Positions 1 through 8,949 of a stretch of 50,298 nucleotides of DNA are shown in pieces (positions within the stretch are counted from its first letter, which is position 1; the number at the start of each line of letters is the position of its first letter). Location of the stretch: the NCBI GenBank assembly GCA_025355245.1, contig JANXZZ010000043.1, positions 82,016 to 132,313 of the forward strand, written 5' to 3'. The DNA is from Pseudomonadota bacterium (lineage in GTDB: Bacteria > Pseudomonadota > Gammaproteobacteria > Steroidobacterales > Steroidobacteraceae). A program made the translations under genes and the position numbers. Below the pieces are notes generated by a model. That model was not told the DNA's origin. It made no database searches and worked only from the letters and a program-made list of their open reading frames with translations.

Positions 1-161
1 GCGCGCGCTACTCAACCTACGAGCTGCTAGGCGATCCGACAGGGGTTGGTGCGCCGGGAGTGCCGGCCGGAGCGAATCCGAACGGCGCCGGCATCGACAA
101 CCGCTTTCAAAGCCCGGCAATGCCCCGGGCGGCGTTCACCGGCATCAAGGTCTCGCTCTAG
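1..161 (+). CDS. TonB-dependent receptor, C-terminal end only (partial)
   Basis: The reading frame enters from the left edge and stops at TAG 159-161, giving about 52 residues. They end in RAAFTGIKVSL, which resembles the last beta-strand of TonB-dependent outer-membrane receptors: alternating hydrophobic residues with an aromatic and a hydrophobic end for BAM recognition. The preceding stretch is rich in Gly, Pro and Asn, like an extracellular loop. The bulk of the gene lies outside the window, so the family call rests on this short tail and the substrate cannot be guessed. Confidence 0.5.
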   Translation, partial: ARYSTYELLGDPTGVGAPGVPAGANPNGAGIDNRFQSPAMPRAAFTGIKVSL

Positions 162-192
162 AACCGAATGCGCTTGCCGCGTCGCGCGCCGG

Positions 193-705
193 CTAAGGGA
201 TCGTCCGCGGCGTGCGGTCGTGATTCGCAGCGCCCGCCGACGACTGCTGTCCGTCGAGCCAGGCCTGCAGCGTACTAACCAGCTGCGGGTCGGCCGAATA
301 GAACCGCACCTCCGCTCCGGCGCGAATCTCCACGTATTGCGCCCGAAGTGTTCCGGGTGGCGTGGCGCGAAGTGCGCCGAGCGTGGGGTCGGAAATGCTG
401 GCCGGACCGAAATTGTCGGCGATCGACTTGAGGTTCGCCCGAATCAGGCCGATCTGCTTGGCATCGCTCGATTCGTTCGCCACCACCCGGCGCACGCCGC
501 CGGAGGAGGTCTTCGAGACCACGTCAGTGGCTGCAGACGGGTCGAACTCTCCGGACCCCGGGGTCTCACCGGCCGGCGCCTCCTTCTTCGGGGCGCCGGC
601 CGCTCCCTGGTTTCCTCCGGAGTGGCCGTAACCGCTGCCCCACGCATTGCCCGCCACGAATCCGAGGATGCAGAGACTCAGGAGGCGGACGGCGGTGCTG
701 GACAT
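193..705 (-). CDS. Small exported protein of unknown function
   Basis: The 170-residue product has a Sec signal peptide (about residues 1-23, ending AWGSG), then a low-complexity Gly/Ala/Pro/Ser segment to about residue 60. A conserved-looking C-terminal domain follows (about 70-155): 'KQIGLIRANLKSIADNFG', then a charged strand 'VEIRAGAEVRFYS', then 'LVSTLQAWLDGQ'. From memory this domain resembles a family of periplasmic proteins often misnamed aspartate carbamoyltransferase; it has no transcarbamoylase motif. The start is supported by GGGGAG eight bases upstream of ATG. It lies 129 bases downstream of the GGDEF gene on the same strand. Function unknown. Confidence 0.7.
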   Translation of the reverse strand: MSSTAVRLLSLCILGFVAGNAWGSGYGHSGGNQGAAGAPKKEAPAGETPGSGEFDPSAATDVVSKTSSGGVRRVVANESSDAKQIGLIRANLKSIADNFGPASISDPTLGALRATPPGTLRAQYVEIRAGAEVRFYSADPQLVSTLQAWLDGQQSSAGAANHDRTPRTIP

Positions 706-834
706 GACAAATTCTCCCCGGTACCGGCATTGGTCGGACTTCCGCGGCGCCGGGGAGTTCCTGAATTCCTGCGGGTCTTTGGACCGGACCTCGACGCCCG
801 GGCCCCACGGCGCGCGGCTGGCGCCGTTCGAGCG

Positions 835-2886
835 TCAGCGACGCCGCAGCGCGCGTCGGACGCCGGTCGAGGCCATCTCGTAGCTCTCCCCGGCGATGCG
901 AACAAGGTCACGGCCCTCGCTCTTCGCCTCGTAGAGCGCAACATCAGCGCGCGCAATGATGTCATCGAGCGAAGCCACTCCCTGGTCGCTGGTCGCAAGA
1001 CCGGCGCTCAGGCTGACGCGGTAGTCGAGCGCTGAGGCGGGCAACTTGATCGTGAGCGCCGACTCGCGCAGCTTCTCGACACGCGCGAGCGCGATATCAA
1101 GTGGCGTATCCGCCATCACGAGCAGAAATTCCTCTCCGCCCCAGCGGCCGAGCGTGTCGGTAGGCAGCAGGAGCTCGCGTCCCGTCCGCGCGAAATCGCG
1201 CAGCACCTGGTCGCCGGTCGCGTGGCCGCAGCGGTCGTTGATTTTCTTGAAATGATCGAGGTCGATCAGCGCGATCGTAAGCGGCGCGAACGCCGAGGCG
1301 GCGTGCGCGAGCGCCTCGACGGCGATCTCGGCCGTGCGCCGGCGATTCGGCAGGCCGGTCAAGCCATCGAGCGTCGCTAGCTCCTGCAGTTTGAGGCGAT
1401 GGCGCGCGTTCGTCATCAGCACGTGGGTGAGGAGCGCAATGATCAGGATCGCCGCGAGCGCCGTCGCTGCTACCCAGCGCAGGTTGATCCGCTGTCGATC
1501 GGCACCTTCCCGTTCGAGCGCCAGTTGGTGGCGCAAGGCGGTGTTGTGCTCGGCCTCGCGATCGGCGCCGAACTGGGCGCGCAGAGTCGAAGCATTGCGC
1601 GCGCGGTCGGCGTCGTTGAGCTGCGTGTAGCGGTTGATATACCGCGTCTGGTCTGCGTAGGCATCGCGGTAGTTGTCGAGTGCGGCATTCGCCTGCGCGC
1701 GTAGCTTGTAGACCGCGGTCAAGCGGGCCTGGGAGAGATCGGCCCCGTCGTGGTCGAGGACTCCGTTGAGCGCGGTCAGCGCCCGCCAGGTCCGCCCCTC
1801 CGCCAGGTCGATGCGCGCAAGAAACGAGCGTGCTTCCTTGATCAGGTCGACGGAGTGGGAGGCGCCGAATACCTCGATCGCGCTATTGCACTTGGCGCGC
1901 GCCTGCGCCAGCTGGTTGAGTTCGATGTAGACCTCGCAGGCGCGCAGGTCCGCAAAGCCGATTCCCTGGTCGTCGTGCAGCGCGATGCCGAGCTGGCGAA
2001 CCTGCGCGAATTCGTTCAGCGCGGCCGGGTAGTCGTGCTTGCGCGCCAGAATCTCGCCACGTCGGAATCGTGATTCCGACAGTCGCTGGGTCGCGCCGTT
2101 CGCGATATCCCAGTCGATCACATCTTGGTTCAGCGCGAGCGCCTGATCAAGATCGCCAGTCGCAAACAGCACGACCGCGAGCGCGGCGGCGGCGCGTGCG
2201 CGCGTCTCGGCCATGCCGTCCGGCTTGGTCGCGCCGTACGCCTGGATCAGGTTCACGATTGCGAGGTCGTCGCGGCCCTGGTAGTGCTGCATCTGCCCGA
2301 GCGTCACCAGCAGGCAAGTCTCGCCGGGCGAACCCTTGGGCTGCTGCGCGCGCGCGTCTTCGATACTGACGAACGCGCTCTTGATGCCGTCTTCGTCGAA
2401 CTGGTTCTCGGCGTAGGTCGTCAGCAGGTTGAGATGGATCGGATCCGAGGGCCCGGGCGCGAGCGCGAGACCTTTGAGCGCGGCGCTGCGTGCGTCGGCA
2501 TCGAGATCGAGGAGGCTGTAGCTCTGCGCCTCGATGGCGTAAACGGAGGCGAGGCGCTGCGAATCTACGCGCTGGTCGCGCAGCAGTTCGTTGCGCAGCG
2601 TCTCGGCGCCGGCAATGGCCTTGCGCGCATCGCGGATGACGAGGGCCTCGAGCGGCGCGACGGTTGGATCGGGGAGGCTGAAGCATGCGGCGCTGGCGAT
2701 GGCGGGCCCGAGCATGCCGGCTACCAGCACCGCGCGCACCAAAGCCACCGGCCCGAGCAGACGTCGCAAACGCGTCGTTCCCGACCCGAAAAAGGCCGCC
2801 GTTCCGGACAGCCGGGGTCCGACGAACGGCCTCAATGGGGCGCGCGTAGCCATGCCCGCTGTTATCAACCGGCGGCGCAACCCCAT
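835..2886 (-). CDS. Membrane diguanylate cyclase with periplasmic TPR region
   Basis: The product (683 aa) should make cyclic di-GMP from two GTP. It has an N-terminal hydrophobic signal/anchor (about 45-68), a long helical region of TPR-like repeats (about 80-440), one membrane helix near 471-491, and a cytoplasmic GGDEF domain (about 503-665). The active-site motif is WGGEEF at 582-587, preceded by the metal/nucleotide segment 'ALIDLDHFKKIND'. The usual inhibitory I-site RxxD before the motif reads LPTD, so feedback binding of c-di-GMP at that site is probably absent. This layout (exported TPR sensor, one TM, GGDEF) is common in gammaproteobacteria. The gene is divergent from padR. The start codon is uncertain because no good Shine-Dalgarno sequence is present; ATG at 2850 is an alternative. 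Confidence 0.88.
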   Translation of the reverse strand: MGLRRRLITAGMATRAPLRPFVGPRLSGTAAFFGSGTTRLRRLLGPVALVRAVLVAGMLGPAIASAACFSLPDPTVAPLEALVIRDARKAIAGAETLRNELLRDQRVDSQRLASVYAIEAQSYSLLDLDADARSAALKGLALAPGPSDPIHLNLLTTYAENQFDEDGIKSAFVSIEDARAQQPKGSPGETCLLVTLGQMQHYQGRDDLAIVNLIQAYGATKPDGMAETRARAAAALAVVLFATGDLDQALALNQDVIDWDIANGATQRLSESRFRRGEILARKHDYPAALNEFAQVRQLGIALHDDQGIGFADLRACEVYIELNQLAQARAKCNSAIEVFGASHSVDLIKEARSFLARIDLAEGRTWRALTALNGVLDHDGADLSQARLTAVYKLRAQANAALDNYRDAYADQTRYINRYTQLNDADRARNASTLRAQFGADREAEHNTALRHQLALEREGADRQRINLRWVAATALAAILIIALLTHVLMTNARHRLKLQELATLDGLTGLPNRRRTAEIAVEALAHAASAFAPLTIALIDLDHFKKINDRCGHATGDQVLRDFARTGRELLLPTDTLGRWGGEEFLLVMADTPLDIALARVEKLRESALTIKLPASALDYRVSLSAGLATSDQGVASLDDIIARADVALYEAKSEGRDLVRIAGESYEMASTGVRRALRRR

Positions 2887-2987
2887 ACAGGGAGCGGTTC
2901 ACAATCTGTTAAATCCTCGACCTCACCAGCGCGTAACTCACTGATCGGCGGGTCTGGGGAGCGCCGCCACCTGCAATCCGGTCGAAA

Positions 2988-3016
2988 TTGAGCAAAAGGC
3001 TGTGTTATGCTATGTA
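2988..3016 (+). promoter_or_regulatory. Predicted sigma-70 promoter of padR
   Basis: A -35 TTGAGC (2988-2993) and a -10 TATGTA (3011-3016) are separated by 17 bases, with an extended -10 TG at 3008-3009. It points at padR, whose start is 65 bases further on. The assignment is by consensus match only. Confidence 0.45.
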
Positions 3017-3035
3017 TATTGCTATGAACAATATA
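3015..3035. promoter_or_regulatory. Palindromic operator candidate for PadR
   Basis: A perfect inverted repeat TATATTG - N7 - CAATATA overlaps the end of the predicted -10 box and the expected transcription start. PadR proteins commonly repress their own promoters through AT-rich dyads of this spacing, so this is the likely autoregulatory site. It may also influence the divergent GGDEF gene. Confidence 0.5.
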
Positions 3036-3080
3036 GAACTCGACGCCTCCGCCGACGACATCGGCAAGTGGGAGGTACAG

Positions 3081-3419
3081 ATGCGCAAAGGCAGCCTGTC
3101 GCTGGCCGTGCTTGCGGCGCTATGGGATGGGGCGCTCTATGGACTCGAGATCCTCCGGCGCCTTGAGGAGGTCGCGAGGTTCAGGGTCGTCGAGGGTACG
3201 ATCTACCCACTGCTCAATCGCCTGAAGAGCGCGGGTTTCGTCGAGTCGGAATGGGTCGAGTCCGACACCGGCCACCCGCGAAAATACTTTCAGCTGACCG
3301 ACAAGGGTCGCCGCTACCTGAGTGGGCTCAGTCGCACGTGGCGCGACTTCGAATCCGGCATCAACGCACTGCTCGGCCCGTTGGAGTCACGCGCGCACGC
3401 AAAGCGCCGCGCGTCCTGA
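3081..3419 (+). CDS. PadR-family transcriptional regulator
   Basis: The 112-residue product is a PadR-type winged-helix repressor. The N-terminal HTH (about 1-80) shows 'GALYGLEILRRLEE', the recognition segment 'VVEGTIYPLLNRLKSAG', and the wing 'GHPRKYFQLTDKGRRYL'. A short dimerisation helix follows. The frame is open to 2988, but ATG 3081 is chosen: GGAGGT lies six bases upstream, family members usually begin just before the KGSLSLAVLAAL helix, and the longer start would place the promoter palindrome inside the gene. No typical PadR target, such as a small membrane partner or an efflux pump, follows. The nearest candidate target besides itself is the divergent diguanylate cyclase. Ligand unknown. 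Confidence 0.88.
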   Translation: MRKGSLSLAVLAALWDGALYGLEILRRLEEVARFRVVEGTIYPLLNRLKSAGFVESEWVESDTGHPRKYFQLTDKGRRYLSGLSRTWRDFESGINALLGPLESRAHAKRRAS

Positions 3420-3691
3420 TTCGATTGGCCCGCCGACACGCTCATCGACAGCGCTATTCCTGCCGCAGCCGCGCAAACGCAAGTTTGCAGCGTGCTCGAT
3501 CTCGACGAGCACTGCTCGGCATATGACGCTGCGGGCGATAAGCGCAAAGCATGTCTCGACATCGAGCGAGTTGCGCCTGGTGCCGCGGTCACTGAGGCCT
3601 AGGTCAGCCGCGATCTCGTACAACGTCGCCGCAGCGAACGGACCGCGATTGTGCCCTTCGGCCGCGACGCGGAGCCTGTGCCAGGCGCGTC

Positions 3692-4993
3692 CTAGGTTGC
3701 GGGCGTCTTCGATCCGAAGCCTTCGACGCCGCTCTCCTCGAGCCCGTGCCCCGTCGGCCCCGCTTCGCGGCGCCACAGCAATACCGCGGACAGAAGCGCG
3801 CTTAGGCTCAGCAGGAAGAAGAACCAGAGCATTGCATCGTAGCCGGCCGGGTTCAAAGCCCCGGCTCCGGCGCGATCGGCGATCCAGCCGGCCGCCAGAT
3901 TCGACGCCGCCATGCCGAGTGCCTGAATCAGAGTGATGAGGCCGAGCGCCGTGCCAAGCCGACGCGGATCAACGATCAGCGTCGTCGACGGCCAGATAAT
4001 CGCCGGCACGAGCGACCAGCTGATGCCCATCATCACGGTCGACACCCACAGATTGAGGTCGGTGAGCCCGAGCACAACGAAGGTCAGCGGCAACAGCAGC
4101 GCGCCGAACGAGAGCAGCAGCGCGCGATGTCCGATCCGGTCCGCGAGCAGGCCAAAGAAAGGAGTGGAGAAGACGGCCGCGAGGAAGACCCAGCTGTTCG
4201 CTCGCCCCGCCTGCTCGAGGGTGAGGCCCTTCGCGTGCTGGAAGTATTCGATCGCATAGGTCGTGCGGAACGGAAAGAAGACCGCGGCGTACAGCACGTG
4301 CAACCCGAGGATGTACCAGTACGATCGGTCGAACTTAAGCAGGTCGGCCCAGCGGACCTGATCGACGACAACGGGTGTCGTGGACTCGTGGCGCCGGCGC
4401 CGGTCAATCAGGAAGAGCACGCTCGCGGCGGCGAGGCCGCCCGCAGTGATGCCGGTGCCGAGCCAGAGCGGAGGCTGCCAGCCGCGGTCGTACAGCGAGT
4501 GCGCCCAGCCGGTCGAGGTATCAACCGCGTAGGAACCGAAGCGCGCGAGGCTGAGGTAGAAGGCCGTCGCGAGCGCAATGCCGCGGCGCGGGAACCATCG
4601 AGCGAGCACCGCGATGAGCGCGATGAAAATCGCACCTTCGCTCATGCCGAAGATGAAGCGACCGAGAACCATGAGCGAGTACGGCGTGCCAACGGCGGTC
4701 AGCGCAGCGCCCACGACACCGATTGCAGCCGACCAGAGCGCGACGCGCGCGGGGCCGTAGCGATCGATCAGCAAGCCGTTGATGAGCGCGAGCGCGATAT
4801 TGGGGACGCTCATCACGCCGTTCAGCATGCCGAGGTTCGATTGCGTGAACTCGCGCTGGCGGTGCAGCAGGTCCGCGATCGGTCCGATCACGTCGTCTTC
4901 GTAGTAGCTGCTCGAGACCGCGATCGCCGCGAGCGCCAGCACCCACCAGCGCAGCGCGGACGGGCTGCCGCTCGCCGTTGCGCCGGCGGTCAT
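3692..4993 (-). CDS. MFS transporter paired with the FAD oxidoreductase
   Basis: The 433-residue product has about twelve hydrophobic segments and MFS loop motifs: 'GLLIDRYGPARVAL' after the second helix, and 'GLLADRIGHRALLLSF' at the equivalent place in the second half. It is a secondary transporter of the inner membrane. The ATG at 4993 overlaps the stop of the upstream FAD-oxidoreductase gene in an ATGA, so the two are almost certainly translated together and may act on one compound or its product. The group is downstream of phnW, which suggests uptake or export of a phosphonate-related metabolite. That is inferred from context only; the family alone does not give a substrate. Confidence 0.85.
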   Translation of the reverse strand: MTAGATASGSPSALRWWVLALAAIAVSSSYYEDDVIGPIADLLHRQREFTQSNLGMLNGVMSVPNIALALINGLLIDRYGPARVALWSAAIGVVGAALTAVGTPYSLMVLGRFIFGMSEGAIFIALIAVLARWFPRRGIALATAFYLSLARFGSYAVDTSTGWAHSLYDRGWQPPLWLGTGITAGGLAAASVLFLIDRRRRHESTTPVVVDQVRWADLLKFDRSYWYILGLHVLYAAVFFPFRTTYAIEYFQHAKGLTLEQAGRANSWVFLAAVFSTPFFGLLADRIGHRALLLSFGALLLPLTFVVLGLTDLNLWVSTVMMGISWSLVPAIIWPSTTLIVDPRRLGTALGLITLIQALGMAASNLAAGWIADRAGAGALNPAGYDAMLWFFFLLSLSALLSAVLLWRREAGPTGHGLEESGVEGFGSKTPAT

Positions 4994-6354
4994 TGGAAAC
5001 GCGCGCCCTGGCGCGCCAGTTCCTTCTGCACCGCCGCGATGTTGAGCGCATCGAACGGCTCGTTGCGCGCCAGCGACACCGCCGCCGCGACCCCCGCACC
5101 CTGGCCACTCACGGCGCAGCACATCATGTTGCGTGCTGAGGCATGCGAGATCTTGTCGCCACCGATACAGCGTCCCGCGACGAGCAGGTTGCCGACGCCT
5201 TTTGGAACGAGGGAGCGGTACGGAACCTGCCAATAACGGCCCGTCGTCGGCAGGATCAGGATGCCGTAGCCGTCGATGAACTCGGGGAAGATCCCGATCG
5301 CGTCCTCGAAGCGGCCCTGCTCGCGAACGTCGTTGCCGGTCAGGTTGTAGAGCGCGTCGATCTTGCGCGTGTCGCGAACGCCGAGCGTCATGCCGAAGTT
5401 GCGCAATTTCGCATCTTCGCATCCTGGCATGAAGCCGCGCAGCGCCTCGAGCGCATAGATCGCCTCGCGCCGGCCGCGCATTTCGCCAATCGTGAGGTCG
5501 CTGGGATCCGTGCCGTCGATCTCGGGTACGTGCACCAGGTTGAGGTAAGTCAGGTCCCCCTGGTCGGTGACGGTTCCCCAGGTGCCGGCGATCGTCTTGA
5601 GGCCCGCGGGGATGAGACCCGCTGCCAGCGCCTGCTGGAACGGCTTGCGGAGGAACGGCGAAAAAAGCTTGTCTTCCTTACCGGTCGTCGCGTAATCCCA
5701 CTCGCCGTTTCCAGACCAGTCAGCGTAGGTCTGGGGATCGGCCTTCACGGCGTCGATGAACCGACGCTTGTTGACGCCGCTCATCGAGAACATGACGGAG
5801 ACGGCCATCATTTCCTTCTTCGGAGACTTGTGGAACGGGGCTCCCGCGCGGGTCGCGATGTCGGCGTCGCCCGTCGCATCGATGACCCGCTTGGCGAGGA
5901 TCGCCTCGCGCCCGGCCTTGCTCTCCGTAATGACGCCGCGGATCGAGCCGTTGTCGACGATGGGCGCGACCCCGAGACGATGCAGCAGCGGCGTGACGCC
6001 GGCTTCCTGCACGAGCGTGTCGGCGACCCACTTGAACATTTCCGCATCGAGAGCGTGGCTCAGCGATTGCGGCTCCGGCATCGCCGCGCCCATGGCCTTC
6101 GCGCGCTCCTCGAACTCAATGCCGATCCCTTCGCAGTCGACAGTATTCTCGTGGCGGTACCAGGCAAAGCCTTCGACGCCGACCTGGGTGATGTTGCCGC
6201 CGAAGCAGCCATTGCGGTCGACGAGCGCCGTCTTCGCGCCAGCGCGCGCCGCCGCGAGCGCGGCCGCGAGGCCTCCCGGGCCACTGCCGACGACCAGTAC
6301 GTCGGTCTCGAGGACCACATCGACCGACCGGGCGGGCTCAACGATCGTATTCAT
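4990..6354 (-). CDS. FAD-dependent oxidoreductase (FAD_oxidored type) in the phosphonate island
   Basis: The 454-residue product begins with a dinucleotide-binding fold 'VLVVGSGPGGLAAALAAARAG' (split here as GSGPGG at 23-28) followed by 'LVDRNGCFGGN', typical of the PF12831 FAD_oxidored group. Near the C-terminus 'LLVAGRCIGGDKISHASAR' is the second FAD-contacting motif. I see no iron-sulfur cysteine cluster. Relatives are annotated only broadly, so the substrate is unknown. It is transcribed after phnW (103 bases) and overlaps the MFS gene by four bases. It is clearly different from the other FAD enzyme upstream of phnW. A role in oxidising an AEP derivative or a further phosphonate is plausible but unproven. 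The start at 6354 is preceded by GAAGGTG; the frame is open further upstream but lacks coding character there. Confidence 0.85.
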   Translation of the reverse strand: MNTIVEPARSVDVVLETDVLVVGSGPGGLAAALAAARAGAKTALVDRNGCFGGNITQVGVEGFAWYRHENTVDCEGIGIEFEERAKAMGAAMPEPQSLSHALDAEMFKWVADTLVQEAGVTPLLHRLGVAPIVDNGSIRGVITESKAGREAILAKRVIDATGDADIATRAGAPFHKSPKKEMMAVSVMFSMSGVNKRRFIDAVKADPQTYADWSGNGEWDYATTGKEDKLFSPFLRKPFQQALAAGLIPAGLKTIAGTWGTVTDQGDLTYLNLVHVPEIDGTDPSDLTIGEMRGRREAIYALEALRGFMPGCEDAKLRNFGMTLGVRDTRKIDALYNLTGNDVREQGRFEDAIGIFPEFIDGYGILILPTTGRYWQVPYRSLVPKGVGNLLVAGRCIGGDKISHASARNMMCCAVSGQGAGVAAAVSLARNEPFDALNIAAVQKELARQGARFQ

Positions 6355-6457
6355 CGGCAACTGCACCTTCGCTGGAATGCGCGAAAGTATAGCGGGCGCC
6401 GGCACGCGCGCTGGCCGATTCCGACGTCGCGCGGCACCCAGGTGCCTACGCGCCGGC

Positions 6458-7570
6458 TCACGTGCTACCGAGGCGGACGACGCCCATTTCCCGCAAGGAT
6501 GCCGCGATCGCCGTAACGGCAGCGCGCAGCGTGTCGGCGCCGATCGCGCCGATGCAGCCAACCCTGAAGGTGTCGACGGCCGTGAGCTTGCCAGGATAGA
6601 GGATGAATCCCTTCTCGCGTACTCGACGATAGAAGTCGGCGAAATCGTAGGCCGGGTCGGGAGGCGAGTGGAAGGTGACGATGATCGGCGCCTGCAAGGC
6701 ATCGGGCAGGAAGGTCTTGAGGCCGAGGGTGCGCATTCCGCCGACCAGTGCGGCGCAATTCGCCGTGTAGCGCGCAAGCCGTGCCGGCCGGCCGCCCTGT
6801 GCCCGGTATTGGTCGACCGCGGCGCGCAGCGCCGCCAGCACGTGCGTCGGCGGCGTGAACCGCCATTGGCCGGTCTTTTGCATGTACTGCCACTGGTCGT
6901 GGAGATCCATGGCGAGCGAGGCGCTGTTGCCGGAGGCACCGCCGAGCGTCGTGCGCCTCGCGATCACGAATCCCATGCCCGGTACGCCTTCCAGGCACTT
7001 GCCCGAGGCCGCGATCAGCGCATCGAAACGCAGGGTGCGCGCGTCGATCGGCAGCGCGCCGTAGGAACTCATGGCGTCGATGATGAGTCCCCGGTCGTGC
7101 CTGGCGACGACACTGGCGATCTCCGCGAGCGGGTTCAGGATCCCGGTGCCCGTTTCGCAGTGCACCTGCGCCACGTGCGTGATCGAGCGGTCGGCGGCGA
7201 GCGCCGCCTCGATGCGCTGTGGATCCGCCGGCTCCTGCTCGCCGTGCGCGAGTACGACCGCTTGGCGGCCGAGATAGCCGAGGATTCGCACGATTCGCTT
7301 GCAGTAGCTGCCGTTGTCGGGAACCAGCACCTTGCCGGTCTTGGGAACCAGCGTGCCGAGCGCGGCCTCGACGGCGAACGTGCCGCTGCCCTGCAGCGGA
7401 ACGCAGACATGTTCATCGCGGCCATCCACGATGTCGACGAGATCGCTACAAACCGATGCGGTCAGCGCATTGAAGGCGGCGTCCCAGGATCCCCAATCCG
7501 AGAGCATGGCGGCCTTCGTTTCCGCGGACGTTGTCAGGGGGCCGGGGGTCAGAAGTATCGCGTCGGTCAT
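6458..7570 (-). CDS. phnW: 2-aminoethylphosphonate:pyruvate transaminase
   Basis: PhnW moves the amino group of 2-aminoethylphosphonate to pyruvate, giving phosphonoacetaldehyde and alanine, in the cytoplasm. The 370-residue product starts with the family signature '[11 protein letters not shown]', has the PLP-contacting Asp165 in '[13 protein letters not shown]' and the Schiff-base lysine K191 in '[14 protein letters not shown]'. The length matches characterised PhnW proteins (about 365-370 aa). Here the aldehyde would pass to PhnY and then PhnA, which are encoded in the same island. No phosphonatase gene (phnX) is present, so the island uses the phosphonoacetate route. It lies 101 bases after the FAD oxidase gene. 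Confidence 0.93.
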   Translation of the reverse strand: MTDAILLTPGPLTTSAETKAAMLSDWGSWDAAFNALTASVCSDLVDIVDGRDEHVCVPLQGSGTFAVEAALGTLVPKTGKVLVPDNGSYCKRIVRILGYLGRQAVVLAHGEQEPADPQRIEAALAADRSITHVAQVHCETGTGILNPLAEIASVVARHDRGLIIDAMSSYGALPIDARTLRFDALIAASGKCLEGVPGMGFVIARRTTLGGASGNSASLAMDLHDQWQYMQKTGQWRFTPPTHVLAALRAAVDQYRAQGGRPARLARYTANCAALVGGMRTLGLKTFLPDALQAPIIVTFHSPPDPAYDFADFYRRVREKGFILYPGKLTAVDTFRVGCIGAIGADTLRAAVTAIAASLREMGVVRLGST

Positions 7571-7671
7571 GGCAGTGGCTTCCGTGGTTGATGCGGTCGA
7601 GGAGGGGCCTTTCCGGACCCGTCGAAGCTTTCGGAGTCGAAGCGGTGACTGGAAATCATCGGGCGCGGCTC

Positions 7672-8793
7672 TCAATCGAGCAGTTCGCGGACGACGTCCT
7701 CGCCGAGCGCGAATCCGGTCGATGCGCCAACTCCGCTCGTGACGAGGACCAGGCGGACGCCCGGCGATGGCGCCTCGACCAGGAACGCCCGGTCGCTCGC
7801 GACGGCGTAGGTGCCGGTCCAGCGTTCGCGCACCGGCGGCGGCGCCCGTCCGGTCACGGCGCGGTATTCATCGAGCATCAAGGCGTACAGCGCTTCGCTC
7901 GCGAACGGTGCGTCGGGCGCTTCGTAGTCGTGACTGTCGCCAACGACCAGGCTGCCGTCGGCGGCCTGCGCGACGATCAGGTGGATCCCGTGGCGCAGCT
8001 GGGTGGCCTGCTCCGTTTCGAGCCGGCGCTTGAGCGCCACGGCCTCCTGCAGCTTTGCGAAGCCACCGTAGCGGAGCAGGCTGAGATCCGACAACACCGT
8101 CCCAGGAAGCGTGAACCCGGGGCTCTCGAGGCGCAGCATCTGCAGCTTGCAACGGCCGAGACTCGCGAGTCGCTCCGGAAACAGAGTCGAGAGATCGTCC
8201 CCGGGGCAGACGACGACCAGCGGCGCGCGTAGCGTGCCGCGCGACGTAGCGAGCCGAGGCGCGTCGATGGCGTGCACGACTGTTTCCCAGCGGAACGTGA
8301 CACCCCAGGTCTCGGCCAGCCAGCCGGCGATGGCAGGCAGCGCCGTGCGCGACTCGACCCGAAGCTCGTGCGCGCTTAGGAGCACGGCCTCGAGGCCGCG
8401 CGTCTGCAACTGCGGGCACCGCGACAGCGCCTCGGATCGCGTCAGCAACCGGCAGCCCTCGGCCATCTCGGTCCGAAGAAACGCCTCGAGTACCGCGGCC
8501 GCCTCGGGACGCTGTGCGGCAACCCAGAGCCCCTCCTGCACGACCGGGACGCCGGCCGCCGCAGCGACTTCGTGCCACACCTCGCGCGAGCGTCGCGCTC
8601 GCGGCCATACCGTGTCGCGATCCTGGCCGGTCACGGTTATGAAGCCGAAATTGCGCACCGAGGCGCCCTGGGCGCGCGCGCCGCGCTCGAGCACCACGAC
8701 CCTGAGGCCGCGCCGCACTGCAGCGAGCGCGCACGACAGCCCGACGATGCCGGCGCCCACGACCGCGAGGTCGAATTCAGCGGCCTCGGTCAC
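7672..8793 (-). CDS. Phosphonate-cluster FAD-dependent oxidase (TIGR03364-like)
   Basis: The 373-residue product is a DAO-type flavoprotein: GAGIVG (13-18) in the N-terminal Rossmann fold, '[18 protein letters not shown]' soon after, and a C-terminal '[19 protein letters not shown]'. Proteins of this type, catalogued as phosphonate-associated FAD oxidoreductases, recur beside phnW. Published work on such recurrent FAD enzymes found that members oxidise N-methyl-AEP, and some AEP itself, to phosphonoacetaldehyde. The likely role here is therefore to feed N-alkylated or plain AEP into the same pathway as PhnW. The start is GTG 8793; a 156-base gap separates it from the divergent DUF5690 permease gene. 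The exact substrate cannot be read from sequence. Confidence 0.85.
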   Translation of the reverse strand: MTEAAEFDLAVVGAGIVGLSCALAAVRRGLRVVVLERGARAQGASVRNFGFITVTGQDRDTVWPRARRSREVWHEVAAAAGVPVVQEGLWVAAQRPEAAAVLEAFLRTEMAEGCRLLTRSEALSRCPQLQTRGLEAVLLSAHELRVESRTALPAIAGWLAETWGVTFRWETVVHAIDAPRLATSRGTLRAPLVVVCPGDDLSTLFPERLASLGRCKLQMLRLESPGFTLPGTVLSDLSLLRYGGFAKLQEAVALKRRLETEQATQLRHGIHLIVAQAADGSLVVGDSHDYEAPDAPFASEALYALMLDEYRAVTGRAPPPVRERWTGTYAVASDRAFLVEAPSPGVRLVLVTSGVGASTGFALGEDVVRELLD

Positions 8794-8949
8794 GGTGCTG
8801 GCACCGGAGGACGGGCAAAACGACGTGGCATAGCGTCCAGAAACGCCTCGGCGGCGTCACGGTCCCGGGGCCGCCGGCTTTCTGTCACCATGATGTGGTA
8901 CGACAGGTCGCCAGCGAGCGGCCATCCGGCACCGCCAACAGGACCGTCC

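Noticed and set aside
193-705. Aspartate carbamoyltransferase annotation
   Set aside because: Similar proteins carry that name in databases, but the product is a 170-aa exported protein without carbamoyl-phosphate motifs.
46-1035. 329-aa open frame on the plus strand
   Set aside because: It runs antisense to the small exported protein gene and the GGDEF gene end, is Arg-rich with no domain, and reflects high-GC shadow coding.
3420-3691. Possible gene between padR and the MFS gene, for example a minus frame reading MAPRSGADG...
   Set aside because: Both strands have open frames but none has a ribosome site, a recognisable domain or consistent codon pattern; I see nothing supportable in these 272 bases.
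5143-6516. 457-aa plus-strand frame opposite the FAD oxidoreductase
   Set aside because: Asp/Arg/Glu-rich reverse-complement shadow of a clear flavoprotein.
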